Assembly (NCBI GenBank): GCA_946406115.1
Contig: OX291553.1
Span: forward strand, 3,229,001 to 3,293,000
Direction: 5' to 3'
Length of the DNA: 64,000 nucleotides
Source: Apoda limacodes
Taxonomy: Eukaryota > Arthropoda > Insecta > Lepidoptera > Limacodidae
This document shows, one piece after another, positions 50,281 through 60,144 of the stretch (position 1 is its first letter; each line of letters opens with the position of its first letter). A program made the translations under genes and the position numbers. The notes beneath the pieces were generated by a model. It saw only the letters and a list, made by a program, of their open reading frames with translations, had not been told where the DNA came from and made no database searches.

Positions 50281-51811
50281 TTCTCACATGTTTGGCTTTT
50301 ATTTTGACGCTTAAAACCGGCGTCAGATCTTTGTATAAATACTAACTTTAGCTTTTTTTGAAAACTTAGCAGAACTTAAGTGTTCCCGCCACCCGTAGTC
50401 GACGTTCAAATTTAAACAAAGTACATTTGCACAAGTGCTCAAAAGCCATTTCCAAACTATCTTCTATACCTACTAATTAATATAACACTATAAAATAATA
50501 TAGGTATGATATAAAAACGAAACGAAACGTTATCACGTGTACATTCCACTTCCTAACATCATTGTAAATGTGAAAGTTCAACCACTGGACGGATAGAGAT
50601 GAACGTTGGCATACATATAGGTTAGGTCCATAGGACATAGGCTATTCTTTATCCTAAAAACTTCCAAAGCGGGAATAACTATAACCGAGCTTAAACGAAC
50701 TATAGCTACAGCTAAAGCTTGCTATAGCAAACTTCATTAAGTATAATTTAAGGAGAAGAGTAGAAATTACACGCCTATAACCGAATTTAGGACGGGCGGA
50801 GCCGTTAGCAAATGTAGTAGACAATAATATCACGTCAACTAGTAACGTTAGCTAAATATTTGATATTTTTTTAATTTCTGTTCAGTTCTTAATGTTTTTG
50901 TAGTCACATTTTTTTTAATTTAATTAAATATTTATTTATTTTAGTGTACTTGGAAATTCATCAATAAACCAGCCATGGCCTCGCGTCAAATAAAAACCAA
51001 TTATTAACGCGAGCTAACGCATGCGCGGTGAGGGACCAATAGGCGAACACTAGACTGCGATCAGCGTACGTTACCTTGAAACCCCAAGATCGGTGGCTCG
51101 AACTGTGTTTACGCCAGTGAATAACATAGCCAATACTCTACCTACGTGCTGCAGGGCTCGATACTAAGCCCATCGTGGCCCGGTGACTTGCCCCTTTTCA
51201 TATTTTTAATGATATTAGCAATTTCGCTACAAGAAAATCTACAGAGCTGCTCTATCGAGTGATGTGCACGTGAATTATTGCCTTCATGCTATTATAATAA
51301 TTAACAGCACAAACGTATACCTATTAGCATAATAATAAATAAATGGCTTATGAATTGGATTTTATAATAATATAAAATAAAAATACTCTACCAAAATTAA
51401 TATAAACCTACCCAATTTTAGGTAAAAAAATTACTGGTTTTAATCTTATACCCCACACTACGCAGCCCAAGACTTGAACTGTTCCCAATAAGGTCCCTGA
51501 TCTATAAACATTTTTATCAAAGGTTGTTATTGGTTAAAATAAGTTGGCGAAAAATAAATATAGATAGTCTAATGCTGTTAGTCCAATGACGACTGCCGCT
51601 CGAGCCACTACTCGCTTGTCGCTTGTGATCGCTGCGGACGACCAAGCGGCGACTATACTCGTTTTGAGGTAAACCTTATTACACGCGGCTGCTACAATGA
51701 ATGCTCGTGTGCAAATTCAATACTAACACCAAAAAAATGTTTAACTGCATCAGTTTTGTTGCCTGGGGGACATGTGAACTTGCAAAGTGTGTGTGTGTGT
51801 TTGTTTAAATG
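50281..51811. other. Convergent intergenic region and FAAH2 3' flank
   Basis: No exon was recognised between the possible Amph 3' end and the FAAH2 stop codon. The region should contain the FAAH2 3' UTR on the - strand. A dispersed repeat lies at 50992-51050. Confidence 0.4.
50992..51050 (+). repeat. Dispersed repeat, copy 2 (related copy at 41.2 kb)
   Basis: AAAACCAATTATTAACGCG, CTAACGCATGCGCGGTGAGG and GACCAATAGGC correspond to the copy in the Amph intron at 41181-41250. Confidence 0.5.
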
Positions 51812-51901
51812 TTAGTGTGGCGGTCGCCAACCTCCGAAGCCAGCCTCGAGTTGCTTTGCGACGGACAAACACAGTCTGTCCTGATAAGGCGCCGCCACTA
51901 C
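51812..51901 (-). CDS. FAAH2: FAAH2 last exon and stop
   Basis: On the - strand, TTTGCAG is followed by codons for VVAAPYQDRLCLSVAKQLEA and GFGGWRPPH, then TAA. This is the canonical end of FAAH2-type amidases (DRLCL-x-VA ... FGGW-x-PP). It sits 2.3 kb from the previous exon because a LINE remnant lies between them. Confidence 0.9.
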   Translation of the reverse strand, partial: VVAAPYQDRLCLSVAKQLEAGFGGWRPPH

Positions 51902-54900
51902 CTGCAAACGAACGATAGCTTTGAACAAATCAAAATAACACAGGTGTGAGATAGATACAAAATTCAATGGAGGAACTAACTTGACGAAACTATCCGTCTT
52001 AACCGATTAATAAAATATATCAAAAAAAAAACCAGCTAAAAATTTTAAGTTTCGCCCTGCAAAGCAGTCTTAAAAAATATTGTACAAAAAGCACTTATTA
52101 TTGCTGAAAGCAATTGGTCTAGATTAGCTCTACACATTCGAATAACCGCGGTATCACACCTCAGTTGTGAGCTACGATGATTATAAATCTATTGCGTGTC
52201 TTCTCTCATGGGGATAAGAGCCCCTTATGGGGCGATGGGGAAACCGTGCTTAGGCTTAGTCTATCTACGGTGGGGATCCTTTGCAGGCCGTTGACAAACG
52301 GCTAGGTGATTAGGGTTGGCTCTTTCAGGCCACGGAGCTATGTGCCGTGCTATCTTCCCCGCTTTATAATGTTGCTTACGTCGAGGTCGTCTTGTGCGCG
52401 TGGTACTTTGTAGTTCAGCTCTTAGTGATCCGACCGTCGACGATCGCTTGCATCGGGTCTTGACTTCTTGTGACCTTCAGGACCGTCTGCAGCACATCGA
52501 GAACTACAGTTTGTCCTCGTTGGCGGCTCTGTCTTGCTTCGCCATTTTCTTCTTTGCCGTAGCAGTTGACGGAGTAGGGCCGGCGACCGCTGGGATTGCG
52601 TTGGGTTTGTGTTGCGGTGTCTGTGGTGGTGAAGGTGGTGTTTTGCGATTTGCTCTGCTGCCTCTCTTCCCCCCTTTTTATGGCCATTTTAGGGGTAGCT
52701 GTGGCCTCTTGTACGGCGTCTGCTGCTGCGTGTGGAGTATTTAACTGGTTTGGTTGGAGTAGACCCACGCTTGCGGTGTGATTCTGCATCCAATTTCATC
52801 CTTTCCCCGCCGCAGTTAGTGAAAGTAACAGGTTGCTCTTTTGGGCTCGGGCAGTCGCGCGCAAAGTGGCAGCGAACGAAGGTTGGCTTCCGCCGGAAGC
52901 TGAATATGAGAATGACGAACGCATATATTGAATCAGTTTGCGGTCACAGAAATTCTGTAATTTTTTGTAGATGCCTGGTATGACATTCAGCTTGTGGCGA
53001 AGGCGGACGTTATAAAGACTGCCTCTACGGCTACTGGGACGGTGCGGAAAGTCAGGAATTTCCGAATGCTTTGCGACATAAAATCCTAGGGCGGTCAGTT
53101 CTTCTTATACGTACGTTACTTTCCGTGTCGGCAGGCCTTCAATAGATACCTCTAGATACCGCTTAGTCGACGCGGACGGGGAGAACCATCAAATCTTGGC
53201 CCCTCTTTCTATCGTGGTGAGGTATGGTATGGCTCAACGTTCGTGGTCTCCCTGTGGAGAAAATTGGACCCCTTTTGGAGCAAGCATTGACCGTTTGTCC
53301 GAGTTGACTTTCAGAAGTACGGGCCAATCTAAAAAGCATTGAGCTACAATGGATACTTCACACTGGTGGCAGTTTGTCATTTTGAGATTGTCAGCTTGAG
53401 ATTGCAGGTGCAGGTTGCAGCTGATCGGGTTCGGTGTTCCGATTCGGGAAATTTCAGACGTTGTCTTTATGTTGCTAAGGCTGGCTCTCAGCAGTTCTAT
53501 CTTCTGAGAAGAAAACTTCGCTAGTTGGACTTAGAATGGTTTCCGCCAACAAACTGAGAAGCGATCTGTCCCCGGTGCTCACTAAGTAGATATCATTATC
53601 TGACTAGTCCCAGCTACTCGAAAAGTCAATAGGTGGAAAGTTTTTTCATAGAAGGTCCGTAAGCTGCCAATCCCTGAATGGAAAGTAACAAGTGCGCTGG
53701 TTTTGGTCAATCTGCGCAGCCTTTCCCCGCCAATCGACCAGGACCTGACGCAAACACAAGGTCGCATTTGTGAACTGCCTATTAATATAAGTTAAATGTA
53801 ATGACACCACATTTATGTCTTTTGGACTAATCGTTTGGGAATTAATAAGGCAAGACGACATAGACTATTTTGTTACGGTTCATATTTCTGTCCCGGTACA
53901 CGTAGTGTTTAGGTGAGCTTTTGATGAAATTCACGTCAAAAAAAGGCAATGGTCCGGCTAGCAATTCATAAGTACCTAAGCGTTATTGCAAAAAATTATA
54001 ATTTCAGGGCAACAGCTTATATCATAATATAATAAAACATCCATAAACTAATAAAGATACCAATTAAATTAAAAAAATACCACTACAGCAGAAGACTGAA
54101 TACCTCAGATATTGCGAACGTCAACGCGGCGTGGCGTATATTGCCCAAAGTGCCTGAAGCTAAAACTGGTGGACAGTGGGGATTAGTGATCATTATAGCC
54201 TACTTTATACAGTACAAAGGTTTCATTAATCACCTGTATCCCTATAGGCAATCCATTGTGCAGGCCCATCGGTACGGTGGTGGCGGGCATTCCCAAAATG
54301 TTGAATAACATAGCGTAGCCCACCCCGGACGCAGTGAAATACACCTGTCCGTGGCGATGGGCCGGCCCGTTGTGTACCGGGTACAGAAACACACCGGAGT
54401 CGCCCAGGGTGCGCTGAAAATTAAAGCGTTTAAACATTAGGAGCATATCGCGTGTCTAAATACAATAAAAATTTAAAAATTATATTATTCGTCAACACTC
54501 ATATGTTTCAGATAGGGTTTCATTATTCTCAAAATCTTAAAAAAAAGTTTCACTTATCAACTTATTACGTAAGCAGAACAAAATTAATTGTAACGATAAA
54601 TGTGTACATCTCTTTCTGCCGCGGTTTTCTTTAAGGATTACAGTATGGGGTTCTTCAAGAAAGAAGTAATTTTTTTTAATGATCGGCGCACGAGTTATGC
54701 CCCAGGTGTTGCAAGCGTCTATACGCTGCGATAAGCGCTTACCATCAGTCGGACGGTAAGCTTGTTTGCCACCTTAGTGGGATAAAAAAAAGTGTCCTTA
54801 AATGAGACTGTCATCTTTATTAAACTTCAATTTTAACATTCATGATCGATTTGTTATTTTAGTCGTATACATTCAAATTTTCGCGCCTTGCCCGTGGTAC

Positions 54901-57900
54901 AGTTGTGATAGTTCGGTTAACCGGACCATCGTTGAAATTTTTTGCGGTAGTACAGTTGACCGGACAACTGAAAAATTTATATATCCCTGGTACAGTTAAC
55001 TGTACCATAGAATAAATAAATTTTCTTTTTTCCAGTTAACTGTACCAGGGAATATAATAAGTTTTCTTTAGTCCAGTTGACTGTACCACGGAAAAAGAAA
55101 ATCTTTTTACACACTGACCACTGGTCTAGTACTGGCCGCTCTAGAAAGCATGTGAATATGACAAGTTTTAACGTTTGACATATATATGAATTATCTGTCG
55201 TATTAATAGGAAATTATTTTTCTATTTTTGTTATTTCCGTGATTCTTTCATATTGCAATAGTCTTTTTAATTAAAAACTTGATAAGAGCAAGAAGCAAGG
55301 GTTGAAGTATGTCTGTACCTGAAGAGAGTCGCCTTGAATTGAACTACATTGAAAGAAAGGGTGGCACAGTCTTACTTTACAACGGACATCAGTACTACAA
55401 AAATAGCGATTACAAGAACGGGGCACAGCTTTGGCGATGTTCTAACTACAAAAAACTAAGATGTACTGGATTTGTAACTGTAGAGGTACTTTCTACTCAC
55501 TATTTAGCAACACTAGCCCTTGCTAGACACTAGACCTTTCCCTCCCTCCCCTTGCTCATAGTTCCTAACATATGCTTATTGCTTACAGAAGGAACGTGTT
55601 ATTCGAAAGCGTCCTCATACAACTTGCAGTACTGACTATATTCAAAATAACGTCGATATGGTGATGGCTTTTTTAAATAGGAATGTCCAAAAATGTGATG
55701 AACCAATACCGAAATTGTATAGAGATGCAGTTGAAAAACTAAAAGATGACGGTATTGACTTAGTTACAAGTTTTCCCGAGTTAAAGAATCTTCAACATGG
55801 GTTATATTCAGCTAGAAATCGAAGCTTAGGGGTACAAAAAGTTATATGTACTAAACTGGAGGATGTTGAAGTGCCTAAAAAGTTTTTAGACTTTATTTTA
55901 GCGGATTATTACTACGAAGGAAATCGAATCATTACGTTTTGTTCAAAAGAAACTCGAAAATTAGTACCGTTTGTAAAAGAATTTTTTTTTGACGCAACAT
56001 ATAAGAGTTGCCCTAAGCCCTTTTATCAATTATTCACCGTGCATGGTGAAGTAGGCAGCTCAGCTGAAACCACAAATGTTATCCCTTTAATATTTGTACT
56101 TATGTGTGACAAAAAAGAAAAGAGTTATACAACAGTGTTTCAGTTAATGAAGTCCGCATTAAAATGGAAGCCGTTAAAATTACACTGCGATTACGAAATG
56201 GCGGCCCTGAATGCCATTACTAGGATTTATCCAAACATAACAATAATAGGGTGTTATTACCACTGGACGCGATGCATGTGGCGAAAAGCCAAAATTTTAA
56301 ATCTTACAAAAACTAGGGTAGAGCGACGAATTGTTTCCCTTTGTTCTGCATTGCCGTTATTGCCAAAAGAAAATTTAATCGAAGGATGGGACTATATACA
56401 ATCGGAAGCACTGTCAAATATGTCACTTTTTTTCAAATACATAGAAAACTTTTGGATAAAAAGTAAATTTTGCCAATGTCTTAGCGTCTCTGGCGAACGG
56501 CATCGGACAAATAACATAGTAGAAAGCTGGAATTCGAAAATTAATCGTTATTTAAATAAGAATACTGTTAATATATTAAGACTCCTCCATGTCTTACAAA
56601 AATTCGATAAAGAAACACAAATTAGACTTTTGAAAATCAAAGTCCAAAAAATTTCTAACAAACGCAGGCGTGAATTCGTATTAAGAGATGACGCAATACG
56701 GCGCGTTCAATTAGAAATTATAAATGAAGAGATATCAGTTGGGCATGCTCTTGAAAAACTACGTACTTAAATGCACGATTATAATTGCCTTGTTTGTGGT
56801 ACCTGTTACTGCGATTATGAATAAGTGGACTGTATAAGGATAGCTGGTATGATTTGAATCAAATATGAGAACAATATACGAGCCTTTAGATACGGGATTT
56901 AGAAATACGGGATAGAATGAGCTCGCCTACCTGGTGTTGGCTTCTTACGTGGTTCACGAAGGTGCGCTCCTTACGATGACGTGGAAGATGGCGTGCTTCC
57001 CAAGCACGGATTTCACCACGTGTACACGGGCACAATATAGTCAATAAAACTGGAATTTATCACGTCTTTATTAGTCCTTTGTTATACTGCGGTTTTGGAA
57101 TAGATCGCGGCGGATGCGGTGGTCAACGCTCACACTTGACCAAAACAGTGCTTCTCTTGCGGTTATCTTGCAACAACTGTGTGGTAGGCGAGAGAGGAGG
57201 TGGGGAGGTTGGACGCTCGTAGAAGAGAAAGGTGTTGGTTAATTAACTATAGTAGTGAAGTCTATTTGGAATATTATGTTTCAAAGTATGGATAGGTGGC
57301 GTTACCAGTACCTACCTTTGTAAACTCAATTAAAATTAATTATTTTTGCCTTCAAGCGTCTTTTTGTTTTAGTCCTATTTAGTTAAATAATTTATGTGTT
57401 TTTAAGGAACACTATTCTTGTCAACCGAATTATCATAACTGTAAGTTTTCATCGCTCTAATTATAAGAAAATTACATGGTCAACATATTATTATGTATTG
57501 GATCTAAGTAATTTTATGGTCATAAACTAAATATGTTTCAGGTGTCAATAAGTACGGCGGATAAGGATATTTAAATTTTAAATGGTCCGGTCAACTGTAC
57601 TAAAAAAAATGCAGCGGTACGGTTGTCTAGTCGACTGTATCACAGTTAGTAAAAATTAACGACTGTCCGGTCAACTGTACTACCGCACAAAATTTCAACG
57701 ATAGTCCGGTTAACCGAACTATCACAACTGTACCACGGGCAAGGCGCCCAAATTTTGATGCTATAATTACTTGAAACTGTTGTAGTAAGTTATCAGCTTC
57801 CTGCTGATAGTGCGGCACCCGGTCCTGTGGTATAAACATCCGTGTCCGGTACAAGAAGACGAAGCCTAAGCCCTGCAGCGTGCGCGACCCTCCGCCCAGT

Positions 57901-60103
57901 AAGCACTTTATCAATTCCATTAGCAAGCTCTTGTCGCGCTACAGAATATAGAAAAAAAAATATTAAATATTTTGCAAAAACAGTGAAACACTTTTATTGA
58001 CCTTTAAGAAAAAAAATCAGACAAGTGCAAGTGCAACTGCAAAAAAGCACGTTTCTTTTATTGGAGCCCCCCTTAAATATTTGTTTTATTTTAATTTAAT
58101 TATTTATTTTTAAAGTGACCATATAACTAAATAATCTGAATATTTCAAGCCGTTGCCGTTCTCAATATCGAGCAAAAACGTCCAAAAAAATCACGTTTGT
58201 TGTATGGGAGCCCCCTTTAATATTTATTTTATTCTGTTTTTGTTTTTGTTGTTATAGCGGCAACAGAAATACATCTTCTCTGAAAATTACAACTGTCTAA
58301 CTATCACGGTTCATGAGATACAGCCTGGTGACAGACGGGCGGACTGACGGACGAATTTTAGATTTTCAACCCCGCATAGGAGATAAATTTCGCAAAATCC
58401 CTTTTTTGTTTTTCACCTAGGTTATAACAGAAACCTTTGTGCAACATAGACACAAAACTATAGGAATTCTCTTACAAATTTTCACCCCCCAATTTTGTGT
58501 TTTAGAGAATGATTTTCCAAAAACAGTGAAACATTTGCCTGGATCATTGAGTAACAGCATGACTTTACCTACAACACTTTTTAAATTATCATACAAATTT
58601 CCATCCTCTATTTTTACCTCCAGGGGATGATATTATAAAAACCATGAAGCACTTAAAGCTCAATCCAAATCCCAATTTTACCAATAAATACCAAATTTTT
58701 ATGCATTTAGCTTTAAAATTGACGGATTCTTATTCACAAACTATTAACCCGTATTGTACCACTACATGGGATGAATTTTGCAAAATCCTTTTTTATTCTG
58801 CGCCTACTTTATAACCGAAACCTTTGTGCAAAATTCCAAGTCTATATTTACAAAAATATCGAAATCCTCATTCGATTTCCCTATTTTGCCCTCTACTAGG
58901 GGATGATTTTCCAAAAACGGTTAAACGTATCAATCTTAATTTCCACCCTAAGGGCAATACCATTTTTCATGCATTAAGCTTAAAAAAACTTGCAACTCCA
59001 ATTTCACCCTTAGGAAATGATTTTTTTAAATGCTTTCTTATTGCTAAACTAGGTAACGTTATAATAACATTATTAACTAACTATTAACATTACTGACAAA
59101 GAGTCAGTAGTTTGGGCTGTGCGTTGATATACTCTTATCAGTCAGTTTACTTTTTTACAAATACAGTGTAAACTCTTTTTAACGTTATTCTTTATAACGA
59201 TAAACACTCTATAACGTAGAAAAGAGCACAATTTGGTTAGTTTACCTTTAAACCCACACACTGATACACTCTTTATAGCGCAGCAGCCGTTCTCTATTAC
59301 GAAGAAATATGTTCATATTTTGGTACAGAAAATATTCCTTATCGGTATTATTGTCTATGTTATCTTATCAGGTTACAAAAGACGCCGACTAAACCTTTGA
59401 GGCCCCGAAACTTCTGAGGTCGTAAACAGCCACCTTGCTTTTATAATTGTTAATTGCCTTGAACACGTGCATTATTATGCTTGGGGTCCTTGAAAATAGG
59501 TATCTATCGTATTATCAGTCGTAAACAACCTTTGGATCAGTTGACATGGCCAGTAAAATAAAAACCGTTATGTGTTGACGAAAAAGTTTGTATGATACGT
59601 GCGATTGAAAATAAGAAAAGAAAAGTGACGTTGGAAGACGTTTTGAACTAAGTCAATCTACTGTTGATTTTCTGGTTTGGTCGTTTTTCTTTCTTCACTC
59701 TATACAACGATAACTCTTTATAACGATAAAAAATGCTCGGTCCCTTTAGTTTCGTTATAAAGAGTTTACACTGTATAGACAAAGACGTTTGACTGAGATT
59801 CATCTTTCTTTTCAGGCCTATCTGCAGTAAGATAACGCTTAAATTATATTGGTAAAATTGGTCAAATGATATTGGTAATGGTTTTTGTAGAATAACAGTT
59901 TATTTTAATAATTACAATTTAAATTATGTTGTTAATTGTTTCTAACCTAATCAGGTATTACCTACGAGTAAGTGGTTGTCGCCACTGAATAGAATAGTTC
60001 TCACCTTGGGGTTGGCTGGGTCCTGCAGCAGGTTGGGCATATTGCGTAGGGATAGGAACTGGCACATAGAGGTCTCCAGTGAGTCATTTAAATCGATTTT
60101 TTC
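51812..60103 (-). CDS. FAAH2: Fatty-acid amide hydrolase 2-like serine amidase, C-terminal part
   Basis: Four - strand exons, all phase 0 to 0 with GT-AG borders, are at 60103-60005, 57938-57771, 54413-54234 and 51901-51812. Together they give 178 residues plus stop. The C-terminal signature is clear: GVFLYPVHNGPAHRHGQVYF, then FNILGMPATTVPMGLHNGLP, IGIQ|VVAAPYQDRLCLSVA and FGGWRPP. This is the end of the amidase-signature fold in the FAAH2 family, membrane-associated enzymes that hydrolyse fatty-acid amides. The Ser-Ser-Lys catalytic triad is encoded further upstream, beyond 64000, so activity cannot be judged. Introns are filled with transposons, including an apparently intact MULE. Naming as FAAH2 rather than another insect amidase paralogue is by C-terminal pattern. 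Confidence 0.9.
51902..54233. other. FAAH2 intron, 2.3 kb, mostly LINE remnant
   Basis: The intron runs from the donor GTGATT at 54233 to the acceptor TTTGCAG at 51902. It contains a decayed LINE ORF1 at about 52190-53350. No further exon found. Confidence 0.6.
52190..53350 (-). pseudogene. Decayed LINE (Jockey-type) ORF1/gag remnant
   Basis: Read on the - strand with frameshifts, the sequence gives FRTVPVAVEAVF, YNVRLRHKLNV, FARDCPSPKEQPVTFTNCGG and a basic/Gln-rich tail. The second half resembles the zinc-knuckle region of Jockey-group ORF1 proteins (ARDC-x-P ... C-x-NC-x-G). Several cysteines and histidines are lost and the ANYRGC-type continuation is not recognisable. The GC-rich composition contrasts with the intron around it. 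Boundaries are approximate. The two long frames on opposite strands at 52394-52789 are chance products of this fragment. Confidence 0.6.
54234..54413 (-). CDS. FAAH2: FAAH2 penultimate exon
   Basis: The acceptor is TTTTCAG and the donor GTGATT. Sixty codons encode RTLGDSGVFLYPVHNGPAHR, HGQVYFTASGVGYAMLFNIL, GMPATTVPMGLHNGLPIGIQ. GMPATTVPMGL and GLPIGIQ are hallmarks of the amidase-signature C-terminal core. Confidence 0.93.
54630..54790 (+). repeat. LINE 3' end (tail family A), copy 2
   Basis: TAAGGATTACAGTATGGGG then TTCTTCAAGAAAGAAGTAA match the ORF2 end of the 32.4-33.1 kb LINE. They are followed by GGTGTTGCAAGCGTC, GCTTACCATCAG, CTTGTTTGCCACCTTAGTGG and an A-run. It is a 5'-truncated insertion ending about 90 bp before the MULE. 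Confidence 0.65.
54882..54966 (+). repeat. MULE left terminal inverted repeat
   Basis: 85 bp, nearly identical to the complement of 57664-57748. It contains GTTCGGTTAACCGGAC, itself partly palindromic. Confidence 0.88.
54989..55088. promoter_or_regulatory. MULE subterminal palindromic repeats (left)
   Basis: GGTACAGTTAACTGTACC at 54989-55006 is a perfect 18-bp palindrome. CCAGTTAACTGTACC follows at 55032-55046 and CCAGTTGACTGTACC at about 55073-55087. The shared unit also occurs in the TIR. Such arrays are candidate transposase-binding sites; that function is inferred. Confidence 0.6.
55309..56770 (+). CDS. MULE transposase with N-terminal FLYWCH zinc finger, intact
   Basis: Exon 1 (55309-55485) and exon 2 (55589-56770) join in phase 0 across a 103-nt GT-AG intron, giving 452 residues. 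Residues about 16-72 form a FLYWCH-type finger: GGTVLLYNGHQYY, WRC (W42, C44), C52 and RPHTTC (H69, with C72 or a shifted ligand where HxH is usual). The second exon carries the MULE DDE domain: FFFDATYK (D194), HCDYEMAALNAI (D260), GCYYHW (C281, H284) and TNNIVESWN (E371). All three acidic residues are present and there is no stop or frameshift. Without splicing the finger would be separated from the core by stop codons. The start at 55309 is the first ATG ahead of the finger. Function as an active enzyme is inferred. Confidence 0.88.
56885..57245 (+). repeat. Possible LTR-like insertion inside the MULE
   Basis: A moderately GC-rich segment after the transposase stop contains TCAATAAAACTGGAATTTAT followed by CACGTCTTTATTAG, reminiscent of an LTR polyadenylation region. 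Clear TG...CA ends and a duplication were not established, so it may be just MULE sequence or part of the transposase 3' UTR. Confidence 0.25.
57664..57748 (-). repeat. MULE right terminal inverted repeat
   Basis: It is the complement of the left TIR, ending CTGTACCACGGGCAAGGCGC-C, then the CAAATTTT duplication. Confidence 0.88.
57771..57938 (-). CDS. FAAH2: FAAH2 exon, donor next to MULE insertion
   Basis: The acceptor is TTCTGTAG and the donor GTAATT at 57770-57769. Fifty-six codons encode RDKSLLMELIKCLLGGGSRT, LQGLGFVFLYRTRMFIPQDR and VPHYQQEADNLLQQFQ. This corresponds to the helical segment before the final core of FAAH2 proteins. The MULE duplication begins only 13 bp past the donor GT. 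Confidence 0.85.
58256..58352 (+). repeat. Dispersed repeat, copy 1 (GGTTCATGAGATACAGCCTGG family)
   Basis: CGGCAACAGAAATACATCTT, CAACTGTCTAACTATCACGG, TTCATGAGATACAGCCTGG and TGACAGACGG are found again in the same order and orientation at 62527-62640. Confidence 0.65.
58400..59140 (+). repeat. Internally repetitive dispersed element
   Basis: Phrases such as GAAACCTTTGTGCAA, GGGGATGATTTTCC, CCAAAAAC-GT-AA and TTTTGCAAAATCC recur several times with intervals of roughly 200-400 bp, ending near GTAGTTTGGGCTGTGCGTTG. Similar phrases recur at 60640-60850. I recall such text from RTE-type or Helitron-type repeats of Lepidoptera, but the class is not proven. Confidence 0.4.
59164..59773 (+). mobile_element. 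Non-autonomous pogo/Tigger-like element
   Basis: It starts CAGTGTAAACTCTTTTTAACG and ends CGTTATAAAGAGTTTACACTG, flanked by TA on both sides (59162-59163 and 59774-59775). Subterminal copies of CTCTTTATAACGATAA repeat the TIR core. Internally, at about 59546-59680 in shifting frames, are MASKIKT, MIRAIENKK and KKSDVGRRFELSQSTVDFL. The last two resemble the N-terminal helix-turn-helix (CENP-B/Psq type) of pogo transposases. The DDE part is deleted. Confidence 0.75.
60005..60103 (-). CDS. FAAH2: FAAH2 exon
   Basis: The acceptor is TTTTTAG and the donor GTGAGA. Thirty-three codons encode EKIDLNDSLETSMCQFLSLR and NMPNLLQDPANPK, in phase 0 to 0. This matches the FAAH2 segment ending xVPNxxxLLxDP-like before the helical exon. 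It is the most upstream exon of the gene I can identify. Confidence 0.75.
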
Positions 60104-60144
60104 CTAAAAAAATATTTTTGTTTTAAAAATTTGTTGATTGATAA

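Larger units (their letters stand above)
54882..57748 (+). mobile_element. Apparently autonomous Mutator-like (MULE) transposon with FLYWCH transposase
   Basis: The element is 2867 bp, flanked by the perfect 8-bp duplication CAAATTTT at 54874-54881 and 57749-57756 (a ninth base would be T versus C). Terminal inverted repeats of 85 bp (54882-54966 and 57664-57748) start C/G-GCGCCTTGCCCGTGGTACAG and differ at only a few positions. Inside each end are extra copies of a GGTACAGTTAAC-type unit, some forming exact palindromes. It carries one intact two-exon transposase gene. 8-11 bp duplications, long TIRs and a MULE DDE core define the superfamily. FLYWCH-bearing MULEs in animals include the Phantom group (from memory). 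It lies in a FAAH2 intron. Confidence 0.88.
57939..60004. other. FAAH2 intron, 2.1 kb, repeat-filled
   Basis: Contains a dispersed repeat around 58030-58420, a region of repeated TTTGCAAAATCC / GGGGATGATTTTCCAAAAAC text (58400-59100), and a pogo-like remnant (59164-59773). No extra exon. Confidence 0.5.

Noticed and set aside
52394..52789. Long frames on both strands (116 and 124 residues)
   Set aside because: They overlap the decayed LINE ORF1 and arise from its GC-rich composition; the real homology is in mixed - strand frames.
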